A DNA stretch of 34,299 nt from Pseudoflavonifractor sp. An184 (GCF_002160305.1 NZ_NFKI01000035.1:1-34299); one strand, 5' to 3'; positions 8,137-16,298 are shown, numbered from the stretch's first letter. The notes: generated by a model not told the origin, from the letters alone. Program-made: numbers and translations.

Positions 8137-8817
8137 TTATTTTAGTGGTTGGATATTTTCTGCGATCTTGATGAGTTCGCTTTCACTTAAAAAGCCAGAG
8201 ACATAAAAGGCAGAATCTTGTTCATCTGTCCAGGCGATTACGCTGGCAGTAGTTATGTTGTCTGCCAAAAGGATTTCGGCGGGATAGCCATTTACGGTGG
8301 TTTCTTTGATTACTGCATGCGTAGCATCAATGAACCAATCAGTTTCATTTGGATTATGAGTGTACCGAAATGTTAATAAAAGTCCATCCGTATTTTGATA
8401 CGATACAACTGTAGTAGCATCTATGTCATCAACGTAAAACTCTGTATAGCCTTCCGGGAGCCATGTGGGTCGGTAAGCTACTGAACTCTCACTATAGTCA
8501 GCGTTGCCTTCAAAGCGGTAGACAAAATACGTTTCATAGATTTCTTTGACCCATCCAAAGAATGCCGACCTGGCTTCGGCATCAACAGTGAACCATGCGC
8601 CGCAGGCGATCAGGCAAACAAGGATGATCGATGCGATACGCTGCAGTGAACGATATACAATAGGATGGTTTGCCTTGCGCCTCAGTCTCTTGATTTTCTT
8701 TTCAAACTCTGGTGAGAACTCATGCTGTGTTTTCGGATCATAGCCGGACTCCAGCTGATTCACATAGATTTCGCAGGACTTTTTTGCCGCACTGCGAAGC
8801 ATGCTGTCTGAAATCAA
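8137..8817 (-). CDS. DUF4367 membrane protein, probable anti-sigma partner
   Basis: A 226-residue protein with a cytoplasmic N-terminus, one membrane segment at about residues 59-77 (LQRIASIILVCLIACGAWF) and an external DUF4367-type domain (YRPTWLPEGYTEFYVDD, GYPAEILLADN). Proteins of this layout accompany ECF sigma factors in Clostridia and are thought to sense the envelope and hold the sigma factor. The TTG start at 8817 overlaps the sigma-gene stop in TTGA and has GGAGGTGG six bases upstream, which implies translational coupling. The N-terminal half lacks an obvious zinc-binding anti-sigma motif, so the anti-sigma role rests on context. Confidence 0.85.
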   Translation of the reverse strand: MISDSMLRSAAKKSCEIYVNQLESGYDPKTQHEFSPEFEKKIKRLRRKANHPIVYRSLQRIASIILVCLIACGAWFTVDAEARSAFFGWVKEIYETYFVYRFEGNADYSESSVAYRPTWLPEGYTEFYVDDIDATTVVSYQNTDGLLLTFRYTHNPNETDWFIDATHAVIKETTVNGYPAEILLADNITTASVIAWTDEQDSAFYVSGFLSESELIKIAENIQPLK

Positions 8818-9338
8818 AAGGTGCCACCTCCTTCGCGGTAAAGGGCTTCGAGCTTCTTTTTAGCCCGTTGATCAATCTTCTGGGCCCATGAAAGCGAAAT
8901 CCCAAGTAATTTTGCTATCTCATGCAGGTTATATCCGTATACGTATTTTAGCCAGATTACCATTCGCTGTTGCTCAGGCAGTTTCAAGATACACTCAGTC
9001 AACAGATTTTCACAATCAGGAGATACTGTTGAAGGCATGTTCAGCAACTCCTCATCGTATGCAGCGGTAGGGTGTCGGCCTCTGCTGCGAAACACATCGG
9101 TTACATGGTTGTTTACCATAGTTACGACGAGCTGCTTGGTTCTTGGACTGACCGGCTCAATGATTTTAATATTTTCTGCAATTTTCATAAAGACGTGGTG
9201 CACTACATCCTCTGCATCTTGTTCATGATGCATACGTTCAAAGGCTACGTGGTACATAAGACCTCGATAGGCTTTATATATGGATTCAAACTTCGATTTT
9301 TCTTCATCCGTCTCTATAATCTGTAAATAGATGAGCAT
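8814..9338 (-). CDS. ECF-type RNA polymerase sigma factor
   Basis: A 174-residue sigma factor made of regions 2 and 4 only. Region 2 covers about residues 20-60 (YRGLMYHVAFERMHHEQDAEDVVHHVFMKI). Region 4 covers about residues 115-165 (LPEQQRMVIWLKYVYGYNLHEIAKLLGISLSWAQKIDQRAKKKL) with its helix-turn-helix. It overlaps the downstream DUF4367 gene by four bases. The start ATG 9338 has only a weak ribosome-binding site (GGACGGTG). A TATAAT-like sequence lies about 40 bp upstream on the minus strand. The two secreted proteins downstream are the obvious candidate targets. Confidence 0.93.
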   Translation of the reverse strand: MLIYLQIIETDEEKSKFESIYKAYRGLMYHVAFERMHHEQDAEDVVHHVFMKIAENIKIIEPVSPRTKQLVVTMVNNHVTDVFRSRGRHPTAAYDEELLNMPSTVSPDCENLLTECILKLPEQQRMVIWLKYVYGYNLHEIAKLLGISLSWAQKIDQRAKKKLEALYREGGGTF

Positions 9339-9558
9339 ACTGGAAACACCGTCCTGAAAATAATCCCATTATAATAATAAGGGGGAAATTGGAATTCGTC
9401 CAGGTGTTTGCAGATTATTTTTAATTTTTGACAACACGGAGTCCAAATTCAGCTGCGGGGGATGCCCCTCGGATAAGATGCTGTATGCATCGGAGAGCCG
9501 GATCAGGGAAGCAGATGTGTTTTGAAACGGGGACATTTTAGAACGCAAGAAAGAAATA

Positions 9559-9585
9559 TTGACTTTTGTATGGAAATTATATACT
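9559..9585 (+). promoter_or_regulatory. Possible promoter of the small membrane protein at 9662
   Basis: TTGACT (9559-9564) and TATACT (9580-9585) each match five of six consensus bases, but the spacing is a short 15 bp. No other good pair lies closer to the gene. Confidence 0.4.
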
Positions 9586-9661
9586 ATTTCAGGGAGAATC
9601 CTGGCATTCAGCGTCAACAGCACATGCTGTGTTCTCAGTATATTGAAGGGGGGAGAGTCCA

Positions 9662-9886
9662 ATGACAGCCGAGATTTTGCTTCCGATCCTTCTGAGGCTT
9701 GCTCTTGTGGGAATCGGTATTCTGATATTCATTGTTACTTACTTGGGGCTCCATTATTTTGCGCAGACCGGCCGGTCTATCGGGAAGTTTTTATCGAATA
9801 GTACAGTGAAGATACTGCTGTCCTGGGTATTTGCTGTTTTCTGTGTCCTGGTCATTGCTAAACTGATGGAGCCGCTCCTTCCATGA
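9662..9886 (+). CDS. Small two-helix membrane protein
   Basis: A 74-residue protein with two membrane segments, about residues 8-30 (ILLRLALVGIGILIFIVTYLGLH) and 48-68 (ILLSWVFAVFCVLVIAKLM), separated by a short polar loop. GGGGGAGA lies six bases before the ATG, and a strong terminator follows at 9921-9960, so it is a self-contained gene. It is convergent with the ROK repressor gene. No family was recognised, and topology alone does not give a function. Confidence 0.75.
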   Translation: MTAEILLPILLRLALVGIGILIFIVTYLGLHYFAQTGRSIGKFLSNSTVKILLSWVFAVFCVLVIAKLMEPLLP

Positions 9887-9920
9887 AGCTGGCCCAATTT
9901 CGTATTCTCTGAAACTGCTA

Positions 9921-9960
9921 AAACAGGCGCGGACTGCAACTTTGCAGTCCGCGCCTGTTT
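9921..9960. terminator. Strong bidirectional terminator
   Basis: A perfect 18-bp stem (9921-9938 with 9943-9960) and a four-base ACTT loop, with AAA/TTT at its ends. It lies between the convergent genes at 9886 and 9989 and serves both, including the end of the sugar cassette. Confidence 0.92.
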
Positions 9961-9988
9961 ACTTTGGGGATCTGTTACAGAGCTCCAA

Positions 9989-11215
9989 TTAAAAATCGCC
10001 GTATGTCAAGCTGTCGTGAATGGCAAGCGCCGCGGCGCCGTTGGCTCCGCTGTAGTCATTTGGCTCCACAAAGCGGAACTCCGTGCCGGGGTGGAGCGCA
10101 TTGCAGAGATTTGTGTGGATGACATTCAAGAGCAGCTCCCTGTTCTCCGGCACGCCAAACAGCACGCCGTCGATGAACATGATGCGGGAGCTGGCGAAGT
10201 TGACCACGTTGGCCACTGCGAGGCCCAGCATGTTGACCGCGCTCTCCACAATGCGCCGCACGTCCTCGTCGCCCTCCATCTGGGCGGATATGATATTCTG
10301 CATGGTAGGCGGCTCCCCCTGGCAGAGACTGCGGAGCAGCTTCGCCTCGCCGTGGTCCATCGCCTCTTTACAGCGGGTGATGACTGCCACGTCGCTGGAG
10401 TACGCCTCCAGGCACCCGCGGTTTCCGCAGCTGCAGAGCAGGCCGTTCGGTTGCATGATCATATGGCCGACCTCACCGGCGCCGACAACGGAGCCGACGA
10501 CATTGCTGGTGTCCAGAAACAGAGGACATGCGATGCCTCGGGAGATGAAGAAGTACGTAAAATTGTGAATGTCCTTCAGAAGCTCCCGCTGGGTCAGCCG
10601 GAGCCCGTAGGCCCGGGCACAGGCGTTGTTTTCAATACTGATGGGACCGCTGTAGCCGGTCAGAGCTCTCACATCATCCCGGACGGGCTTATCCCGCCAG
10701 CCAAAGCTGGGCAGGGTATCCAGAATCCCGTCCTCGCTGTTGACGACGCCGGGCATACAAAAGCCAATGCCGGAAATGTCGTTCAGGGTGAATCCGCAGG
10801 CGTCCAGGGCCTCCTGGAGCATGCTGCACCCCAATTTCACATTCTCATCATAGCCGTGGAACAGCCGGTTATCCTGGTTGGCATAGATCGTTTTACCCAT
10901 CAGGTTGCGGACGCATATGACTCTTTTGTAGCCTCGGATCTCGATGCCCACATAGTGCTTTGCATCCGGGACAATGCTCACTCGCCGCGCTTTTCTTCCC
11001 AAGCTGTTGGAATCAAGGACGGGCTTCTCGTCCTCTTTTACCAGACCGGCCGCAATCAGATAATTGACGTTGGTGGTGATCGTGGCCTTGGTCAGTCCAA
11101 GCAGATCTGCTATTTCAGAGCGCTTGATAGGGCCGCGGTAATAGATTGTTTTGAGTACTTCGGATGTGCTTGCGGACCATGTTCCCGGCAAGACGCTTCG
11201 TTGAATACTTTGCAT
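9989..11215 (-). CDS. ROK-family transcriptional repressor of the sugar cassette
   Basis: A 408-residue NagC/XylR-type regulator. A winged helix-turn-helix occupies about residues 15-75 (VLKTIYYRGPIKRSEIADLLGLTKATITTNVNYLIAAGL), followed by a ROK sugar-binding domain. Its zinc-site signature is GEVGHMIMQPNGLLCSCGNRGCLEAY. The kinase catalytic Asp expected in ENDxNA is replaced (IENNACARA), so it should bind but not phosphorylate sugar. ATG 11215 has GAGGTGG five bases upstream, whereas the GTG at 11224 overlaps that site. As last gene of the cassette it probably represses its own operon through a palindrome at the first promoter. Any sugar-phosphate-like inducer is inferred. Confidence 0.93.
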   Translation of the reverse strand: MQSIQRSVLPGTWSASTSEVLKTIYYRGPIKRSEIADLLGLTKATITTNVNYLIAAGLVKEDEKPVLDSNSLGRKARRVSIVPDAKHYVGIEIRGYKRVICVRNLMGKTIYANQDNRLFHGYDENVKLGCSMLQEALDACGFTLNDISGIGFCMPGVVNSEDGILDTLPSFGWRDKPVRDDVRALTGYSGPISIENNACARAYGLRLTQRELLKDIHNFTYFFISRGIACPLFLDTSNVVGSVVGAGEVGHMIMQPNGLLCSCGNRGCLEAYSSDVAVITRCKEAMDHGEAKLLRSLCQGEPPTMQNIISAQMEGDEDVRRIVESAVNMLGLAVANVVNFASSRIMFIDGVLFGVPENRELLLNVIHTNLCNALHPGTEFRFVEPNDYSGANGAAALAIHDSLTYGDF

Positions 11216-11244
11216 GAAAACCACCTCTTAATCTAATAAGACGG

Positions 11245-11255
11245 ACCAGTCTGGT
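11245..11255. promoter_or_regulatory. Short palindrome upstream of the ROK gene
   Basis: ACCAG-T-CTGGT is a perfect five-base-arm palindrome in the 60-bp gap between the nagA-like and ROK genes. It could be an operator for autoregulation, but it does not resemble the repeat at 24343-24371. Confidence 0.25.
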
Positions 11256-11275
11256 TTAAAGCTCAGTTTTGAGGA

Positions 11276-12415
11276 TCAAAGGCGGATACCCTGAAGAAAT
11301 ACGTCGGCGACTTGATTCTGCTCGTCCAATACGACAAGGTCTGCGTCCTTCCCATCTTCGATCGAGCCCTTCCGATCGTACACGCCGATCAGCTTGGCGG
11401 GGTTTTCGGTGAGCACTGGGAGGATCTCCTCCAGGGACAGCCCGGTAAAGGAGAGCAGGTTTCTCAGCGCCCGGTCCTGCGTCAGCGTACTGCCGGCGCG
11501 CGTCCCGTCGGAGGCCAGCTTGGCGTCCCCCTTCTCCACGACCACCTGATTGACCCCCAGATGGTAGTTTCCATCCGGCAGGCCGGCGGCCATGATGGAG
11601 TCGGTAATGGCAACGAGACGCTGCGGTCCCTTGGTCTTCCAGAGCAGGCGGACAATGGCGGGGTGCAGGTGGAGGCCGTCGCAGATCATTTCACAGTAGA
11701 CGTCCGACTCCAGAGCGGCCCCGATAATGGCGGGGCGGTGCTGATGGAGCGGCGCCATCGCGTTGAAGGTGTGCGTGCAGGCGGAGGTTCCGGCCTGGAT
11801 GGCAGCCATGGCGGTGTCGTAATCTGCGCCGGAATGCCCCATCGCCACAACAATGCCCAGCTCCCGGAGTCTGGGGATCAGCTCCAGAACGCCCTCAACC
11901 TCGGGGGAGACTGTGATATACCGAATGTTCCCGTTGGCCTGGCGCTGGTAGGAGACAGCCAAGTCCGCGGAGCCTTTTTTCAGCAGATGCTCCGGCATGG
12001 CGCCCTTGAACTCAGAGGCGAGGAACGGGCCCTCCAGGTGGATGCCCAGCAGCTGCGCGCCTTTCCCGGCGGAAGCCTGGTATTCGATGCACTGGGAGAT
12101 TGCGCGGCTTGTCTGCTCCTCGGTATCCGTCAGGATGGACGCCAGCCAGGAGGTGGTTCCGTTTTTCGCAAAGAACTTTCCGATCTTCTCCAGGTCCTCT
12201 GCCGACGCGCCGTTGACGTCGACGCCCACAGCGCCATGGGTGTGGATGTCGATAAAGCCGGGAACGATCCTGCGGCCGGCGGCGTCGAACACCGTTCCGC
12301 TGGTCTGGCAGTCCGTCTCCAGCAGATTGATCGTTCCGTCCTGAATATAAATGGTCTTTTTCTGGAATGTGTGATCAATATAAACTTGACCATTTATGAT
12401 ATATGTACCGTTCAT
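11276..12415 (-). CDS. nagA: NagA-type amidohydrolase (N-acetylhexosamine deacetylase)
   Basis: A 379-residue amidohydrolase of the N-acetylglucosamine-6-phosphate deacetylase family. Metal and catalytic residues are all present: His58/His60 (IDIHTHG), Glu128 (IHLEGPF), His194 (MGHSGA), His215 (CTHTFNAM) and Asp272 (ITDS). Where NagA enzymes normally read HHREPG, with the Arg binding the substrate phosphate, this protein reads HQHRPA, so the phosphate pocket looks altered. ATG 12415 is preceded by AGGTGA; the GTG at 12424 lies in that site. The NagB-like gene ends 23 bp upstream. It probably removes acetate from an N-acetylhexosamine carrying an acidic C6 group; plain GlcNAc-6-phosphate remains possible. 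Confidence 0.92.
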   Translation of the reverse strand: MNGTYIINGQVYIDHTFQKKTIYIQDGTINLLETDCQTSGTVFDAAGRRIVPGFIDIHTHGAVGVDVNGASAEDLEKIGKFFAKNGTTSWLASILTDTEEQTSRAISQCIEYQASAGKGAQLLGIHLEGPFLASEFKGAMPEHLLKKGSADLAVSYQRQANGNIRYITVSPEVEGVLELIPRLRELGIVVAMGHSGADYDTAMAAIQAGTSACTHTFNAMAPLHQHRPAIIGAALESDVYCEMICDGLHLHPAIVRLLWKTKGPQRLVAITDSIMAAGLPDGNYHLGVNQVVVEKGDAKLASDGTRAGSTLTQDRALRNLLSFTGLSLEEILPVLTENPAKLIGVYDRKGSIEDGKDADLVVLDEQNQVADVFLQGIRL

Positions 12416-12438
12416 TGGTATCACCTATTTCAGCAGAA

Positions 12439-13260
12439 TCAGTCGGGCAGATTGGCAACAAATTCAGTAAAGCGAAGCAGGGCGTCGGGGTGATTTTGGA
12501 GGATGGTGACCGGGAAGTGCGCGGAGACCTCGCCGTAGGCGGCGTGGCGCACCACGCTGCGGTGCCAGTCCCGGAAGCAGCCGAGACGGATCTTGCGGGC
12601 GTTGTAGATCTCGTTCATGCCAATGGTAACGCACCAGCGAGGCATGTCGTCCAGAGCGCCGTTGAAGTCGCCGATGGCGTTGGCGGTGCGGGTCTCCGGC
12701 GTGATCTTCAGAACGCGGGTGTGCAGCTCCTTGAACTGCTCCGGAGTCAGCTCATCCTGCGCCTCGTTGAAGGCGAGGTGGCCGTTGATGCCGATTCCGC
12801 CAAAGCAGATATCCACGCCGCCCAGCTCGGCGATCAGCTGACCCATACGGTCCGGATTCTTCGGGTCCGGGAAGACGCGCTGCTCCTCCGGCATCACCAG
12901 CTCGGGCTTGAGCTTGGTGTAGACGGTGCGGTCCATGAAGCCGCGGAAGCTCAGGGGGTGGTCATGGTCGATCCACTCCTGATCGTCCGTCAGATACTCG
13001 TCCATATTCAGGAACCAGACGTTTTTCAGGCTGATATTCTCCTGGTTGACCATGTCCACGAAGTAGGGGTACTGGCCGACGGGGCCCACCGGGCAAATGA
13101 ACACGGTGCGCTCGCCCAGAGCATTCTTTCTCTTGATCTCATCCACCATCTCCTGGGCGATGGCCTTGAATACCGCCTGATTGTCCTCCAGCACCTGGAT
13201 GGGCAGCTTGGGGGCCTTGAGGAGCTCCTCTTTGGTATAGTAATAATATTCGTGACGCAT
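12439..13260 (-). CDS. nagB: NagB-family aminosugar deaminase/isomerase with remodelled phosphate site
   Basis: A 273-residue protein of the glucosamine-6-phosphate deaminase fold. The catalytic NMDEY (Asp87) and GHLAFNE (His161, Glu166) are kept. Compared by eye with E. coli NagB, the phosphate loop TGGTP becomes VGPVG (58-62), Arg172 aligns with Ile196, Lys208 with Arg230 and Asp141 with Asn159. The enzyme probably still converts a 2-amino-2-deoxyaldose to the ketose with release of ammonia, but its C6 substituent may not be phosphate. It lies between the DUF4838 gene (12-bp gap) and the NagA-like gene (23-bp gap). Because of these changes the nagB symbol denotes family only. Confidence 0.88.
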   Translation of the reverse strand: MRHEYYYYTKEELLKAPKLPIQVLEDNQAVFKAIAQEMVDEIKRKNALGERTVFICPVGPVGQYPYFVDMVNQENISLKNVWFLNMDEYLTDDQEWIDHDHPLSFRGFMDRTVYTKLKPELVMPEEQRVFPDPKNPDRMGQLIAELGGVDICFGGIGINGHLAFNEAQDELTPEQFKELHTRVLKITPETRTANAIGDFNGALDDMPRWCVTIGMNEIYNARKIRLGCFRDWHRSVVRHAAYGEVSAHFPVTILQNHPDALLRFTEFVANLPD

Positions 13261-13272
13261 AACGTACTCCTT

Positions 13273-15114
13273 TCATTCCTCAGAGAGAGGAAAACCGGTA
13301 TATTTTCTTGTTACTTCCAAAATGCGGTAGACATCCAGGTAGGGCTGATACTTCTGTTCATTTTTGCAGATCAGATCCCGCATCTCATACCAGCCGGCAG
13401 CCGCCTGCTGAGCATCACCCCCGGCCAGCGCGCCCATGGCGCGGCTCAGCGCCAGGATATACTCCCGATGGTACTGCAGGATCTCCCAGAACAGAGGGGA
13501 GCCGTCCTTGGGGACGTCCAGGGAAGCGCTCTGGCAGAGCCGGGATATCTGCTCCATACGCTCTGCAATCGCCGGATCTGTGCGCGCTCCCTTGCCGTTG
13601 AGGTAGTCGCAGCTGCTGAGGGTGGACAGCTCATTCAAGTACGACAGGACCTGGTCCGCGCGCTCGCCGTACGCCGCGGAGAAGTATTCCTGAATCAGTG
13701 CCTGGGGATCGGCGGACTCGTCGAATAAGGTATAGCCCATAACGTAGTTGGGCAGCGCGTTGGGGAAGACCACGCGGAGCTCCTGGCAGCTGATGTACCC
13801 GTCCAGCCCCATCTTATGAAGCTGCTTGATGTCGCTGGAAATCACGCGGGCGATGTGGACGTATCCGAAGTCGCCGTAGTGGGCGCGCCCCAGGGGGTAG
13901 TCGTACACGAAGCTGTCCCCGTGGAAGAGCTGCTGCCAGCCGCGGAGGAACGCCAGATTCTCTTGGAGGTTGGTAGGAAGAACAATGTGGTTGCGCTCAA
14001 ATGCCGGGATGGGAACCTCCGGCCCGCTTAAATCGTAGGAGGCCTCAAAGGTCCGGCTGATGGGTGCGAACATCAGCACGAAGCGGTCGGGATTCTCTAG
14101 CTTCTCCTTGGTGGGAGGCCAGAGCAGTTCCTGATAGAGCAGGAAGACGATCCGCGTTGACAGCTTTTCCGCGGTCAGGCGGCGGTCGATCTCATTGAGC
14201 AGGGAGACATATTGATCGGAGGGCGTCGTCTGCCGGCACCCGCAGCACTCGCAGACGTTGTTGTATTCGTCGGCCAGCCAGACATGCAGGTAGTCTACGG
14301 CCGGATTGCTCTTTGCGTATTGTACCACCAGATCAGCAAAAATGTCTATCGAATCGCCGTTGTGAAAACAAAGATTGGTGTTTGCGGGACTGCCCTGCCA
14401 CAATTCACGCCTGCCCGCGATTTCAGCCGTCATGGCCTGCTTCTCCGGGGTGAGGGGGCTCCGCTCCTGATCCCAGGAGACGGTCTCATAGCCCAGGACT
14501 TCGCCGGTCCATCCGTGTCCGGCCTTGTGGAGCAGAAGTCCCCGCTTTTTCAGCTCTCCCTCCAGATCTGCGGTATCCTTCTGCGCGTCCTCCACGCTGT
14601 AGGGCTTGGGCTGCAGATACGGGTTGCCCTGATGCTGATACCAGCGGGCCAGGAAAGCAAACGGCACTTTGAACTGGAAGAAGAAGCTGTTGTATCCGAG
14701 TTTCGGGAGCCAGTCGATGAATGCCAGGATATTTTCACGGGAGTCCGCGCCCTCAATGCACACACCGCGGTGGCGGAAGGAGGCGCGCTTGGTATAGTCT
14801 GCGGGGATGGACTGCATGGAGATGGTGGGAACAACTTCGCAGTCTTTACCCGGCCCAAGGAATCGGCAGCCCAGGTGGTGGAGATAGTCATAGACGCCCA
14901 GCAGGACGCTGCGGTCGTTCACGCCGCTGATCTCTCCTCCATCCTGCCTGATCTTCACGGAAAACCCATCCAGCGGCTCTTGGCTGGACGCAGCAAGCTG
15001 GAACGTGAGGTCGGAGGTGGAAGGGAGCATTTTCGTCAGGTATGTCTCCAGCTCTGAAGCTGCAAATTGGATTGTTTGAGATGCCGTGGGGCTGCAGGCA
15101 ATTTTCATATGCAT
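13273..15114 (-). CDS. DUF4838 cytoplasmic glycoside-hydrolase-like protein
   Basis: About 613 residues with no signal peptide, so intracellular. The N-terminal 90 residues (FAASELETYLTKML to SVLLGVYDYLHHLGCRFLGPG) resemble the small beta domain in front of GH20 and GH67 enzymes. A barrel-like DUF4838 region follows. The stretch VWLADEYNNVCECCGC near residues 279-293 places an Asp-Glu pair at a strand end, as in GH20 hexosaminidases, followed by clustered cysteines. I favour ATG 15114, with GGGAGG five bases upstream; ATGs at 15117 and 15108 are alternatives. It probably splits an imported N-acetylhexosaminide inside the cell before NagA/NagB-like steps. The substrate is inferred from neighbours. 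Confidence 0.85.
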   Translation of the reverse strand: MHMKIACSPTASQTIQFAASELETYLTKMLPSTSDLTFQLAASSQEPLDGFSVKIRQDGGEISGVNDRSVLLGVYDYLHHLGCRFLGPGKDCEVVPTISMQSIPADYTKRASFRHRGVCIEGADSRENILAFIDWLPKLGYNSFFFQFKVPFAFLARWYQHQGNPYLQPKPYSVEDAQKDTADLEGELKKRGLLLHKAGHGWTGEVLGYETVSWDQERSPLTPEKQAMTAEIAGRRELWQGSPANTNLCFHNGDSIDIFADLVVQYAKSNPAVDYLHVWLADEYNNVCECCGCRQTTPSDQYVSLLNEIDRRLTAEKLSTRIVFLLYQELLWPPTKEKLENPDRFVLMFAPISRTFEASYDLSGPEVPIPAFERNHIVLPTNLQENLAFLRGWQQLFHGDSFVYDYPLGRAHYGDFGYVHIARVISSDIKQLHKMGLDGYISCQELRVVFPNALPNYVMGYTLFDESADPQALIQEYFSAAYGERADQVLSYLNELSTLSSCDYLNGKGARTDPAIAERMEQISRLCQSASLDVPKDGSPLFWEILQYHREYILALSRAMGALAGGDAQQAAAGWYEMRDLICKNEQKYQPYLDVYRILEVTRKYTGFPLSEE

Positions 15115-15148
15115 CATTACCTCCCAGAAAGAAAATGACAAATAAAGA

Positions 15149-15187
15149 GGACCCTACGAACCGGACAAAAGCCGTTCCATAGGGTCC
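15149..15187 (-). terminator. Intra-cassette hairpin between transporter and glycosidase genes
   Basis: GGACCCTA (15149-15156) pairs with TAGGGTCC (15180-15187) around a partly paired middle. On the minus strand a T-rich stretch (TCTTTATTTG) follows. It may be a partial terminator or a 3' mRNA stabiliser that lets the transporter genes be expressed more than the downstream enzymes. Confidence 0.6.
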
Positions 15188-15230
15188 GTTCCTATGCCTA
15201 CTTTATCCGCGGAGAGGCAGGATGAACACC

Positions 15231-16298
15231 TTAGATGCCGAGGGCTTCCCTCATCACATCATAAAGAACAACCGTGCTCATATCCACAACCTCGTCCTCG
15301 GTAATAGACTCGCCATCCAGGAAGTCCTGCTGGAGGTGATCGTAATAGCCCTCCATAGTGCCGTCCTGCAGATTGGAAGTCAGAGTGGCAATGTCAAACC
15401 AAGTGGCGTCGCCGGTCTGGGCCAGGTTGGCCTCCAGGCTGGTCTTGGTCTGGTCAGCGCACCACTGAGCAACTTCCTCCCAGTTGTCGGGGTTGGAGCC
15501 GTAGTCCATGCCCTTGTACAGCGCACGGGAGAAGCGGACCAGGGTGTCGTGGTTCTCCTCGGCATAGTCGGGCAGGCAGATCCAGCTGGACAGGTTGATG
15601 GAGCCGTTGGAGAACTCGATCTCCTTGGAGCCTTCCACCTGGTTGAGGATCTCGGTGGTGTAGGGATTCCAGGCAACCGCAGCGTCAACGGTGCCGGATA
15701 CCATGGCGGAGACCATGTAGGACACGTCCATGTCGAACAGCTCCACATCGGCCTCGGTCAGGCCGGCCTGGGTCAGAGCGCTCTGCATGGTGGACTCAGA
15801 GGAGGAGCCGCTGTTGAAAGCGATGCGCTTGCCGGCCAGATCCTCGATGGATTCGATGCCGCTCTCGCCGCTCACAACGATCTTATCGCTGGTGTGGACG
15901 GAGCTGGGGGCGAAGACGACCGCACGGCCCTGGATGCACAGGGTGTGGGCGCCCTTGCCGATGTAGGCCAGGTCGATGCTGCCGCCTTCCATAGCGGCCA
16001 CCTCAGAAGGACCGTCGGCGAACTCCCACAGCTCGACGGTGATGCCCTCCTCCTCGAAGGCACCGGTGTTCATGGCGGACAGGACGCCCCACAGAGAGGC
16101 ATAGTTGGGCATGTAGCCGATGCGCAGGGTGATGGGCTCGGCACCGGTGCTTGTACTGGTGCTGGCAGAAGTGCTGGACGAATTGGACTGGCTGCCAGTG
16201 CTGGCGTCAGAGCCGGAGCTGGACCCGCCGTTGCCGCACGCGGCCAAAGAAGAGACCATGGCGAGTGCAAGCAGCATAGATGTGAGCTTCTTCTTCAT
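15231..16298 (-). CDS. NitT/TauT-family ABC substrate-binding lipoprotein
   Basis: A 355-residue lipoprotein: signal peptide, then lipobox LAAC with Cys21, a Ser/Thr-rich linker to about residue 52, and a periplasmic-binding-protein type II domain starting ITLRIGYMPNYASLWG. Internal motifs (IDLAYIGKGAHTLCIQG, SIEDLAGKRIAFNSGSSSES, VDAAVAWNPYTTEIL) are typical of the SsuA/TauA/ThiY group, which binds sulfonates, taurine, nitrate or thiamine precursors. It follows its ATPase and permease genes, completing one importer. For a sugar cassette this family is unusual; carbohydrate importers normally use type I or CUT1 binding proteins. The ligand is therefore probably a small acidic, perhaps sulfonated, compound. 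Confidence 0.93.
   Translation of the reverse strand: MKKKLTSMLLALAMVSSLAACGNGGSSSGSDASTGSQSNSSSTSASTSTSTGAEPITLRIGYMPNYASLWGVLSAMNTGAFEEEGITVELWEFADGPSEVAAMEGGSIDLAYIGKGAHTLCIQGRAVVFAPSSVHTSDKIVVSGESGIESIEDLAGKRIAFNSGSSSESTMQSALTQAGLTEADVELFDMDVSYMVSAMVSGTVDAAVAWNPYTTEILNQVEGSKEIEFSNGSINLSSWICLPDYAEENHDTLVRFSRALYKGMDYGSNPDNWEEVAQWCADQTKTSLEANLAQTGDATWFDIATLTSNLQDGTMEGYYDHLQQDFLDGESITEDEVVDMSTVVLYDVMREALGI

Noticed and set aside
9369-9662. A 97-codon minus-strand frame before the small membrane protein
   Set aside because: No ribosome-binding site or family feature; it overlaps the likely promoter of the plus-strand gene.
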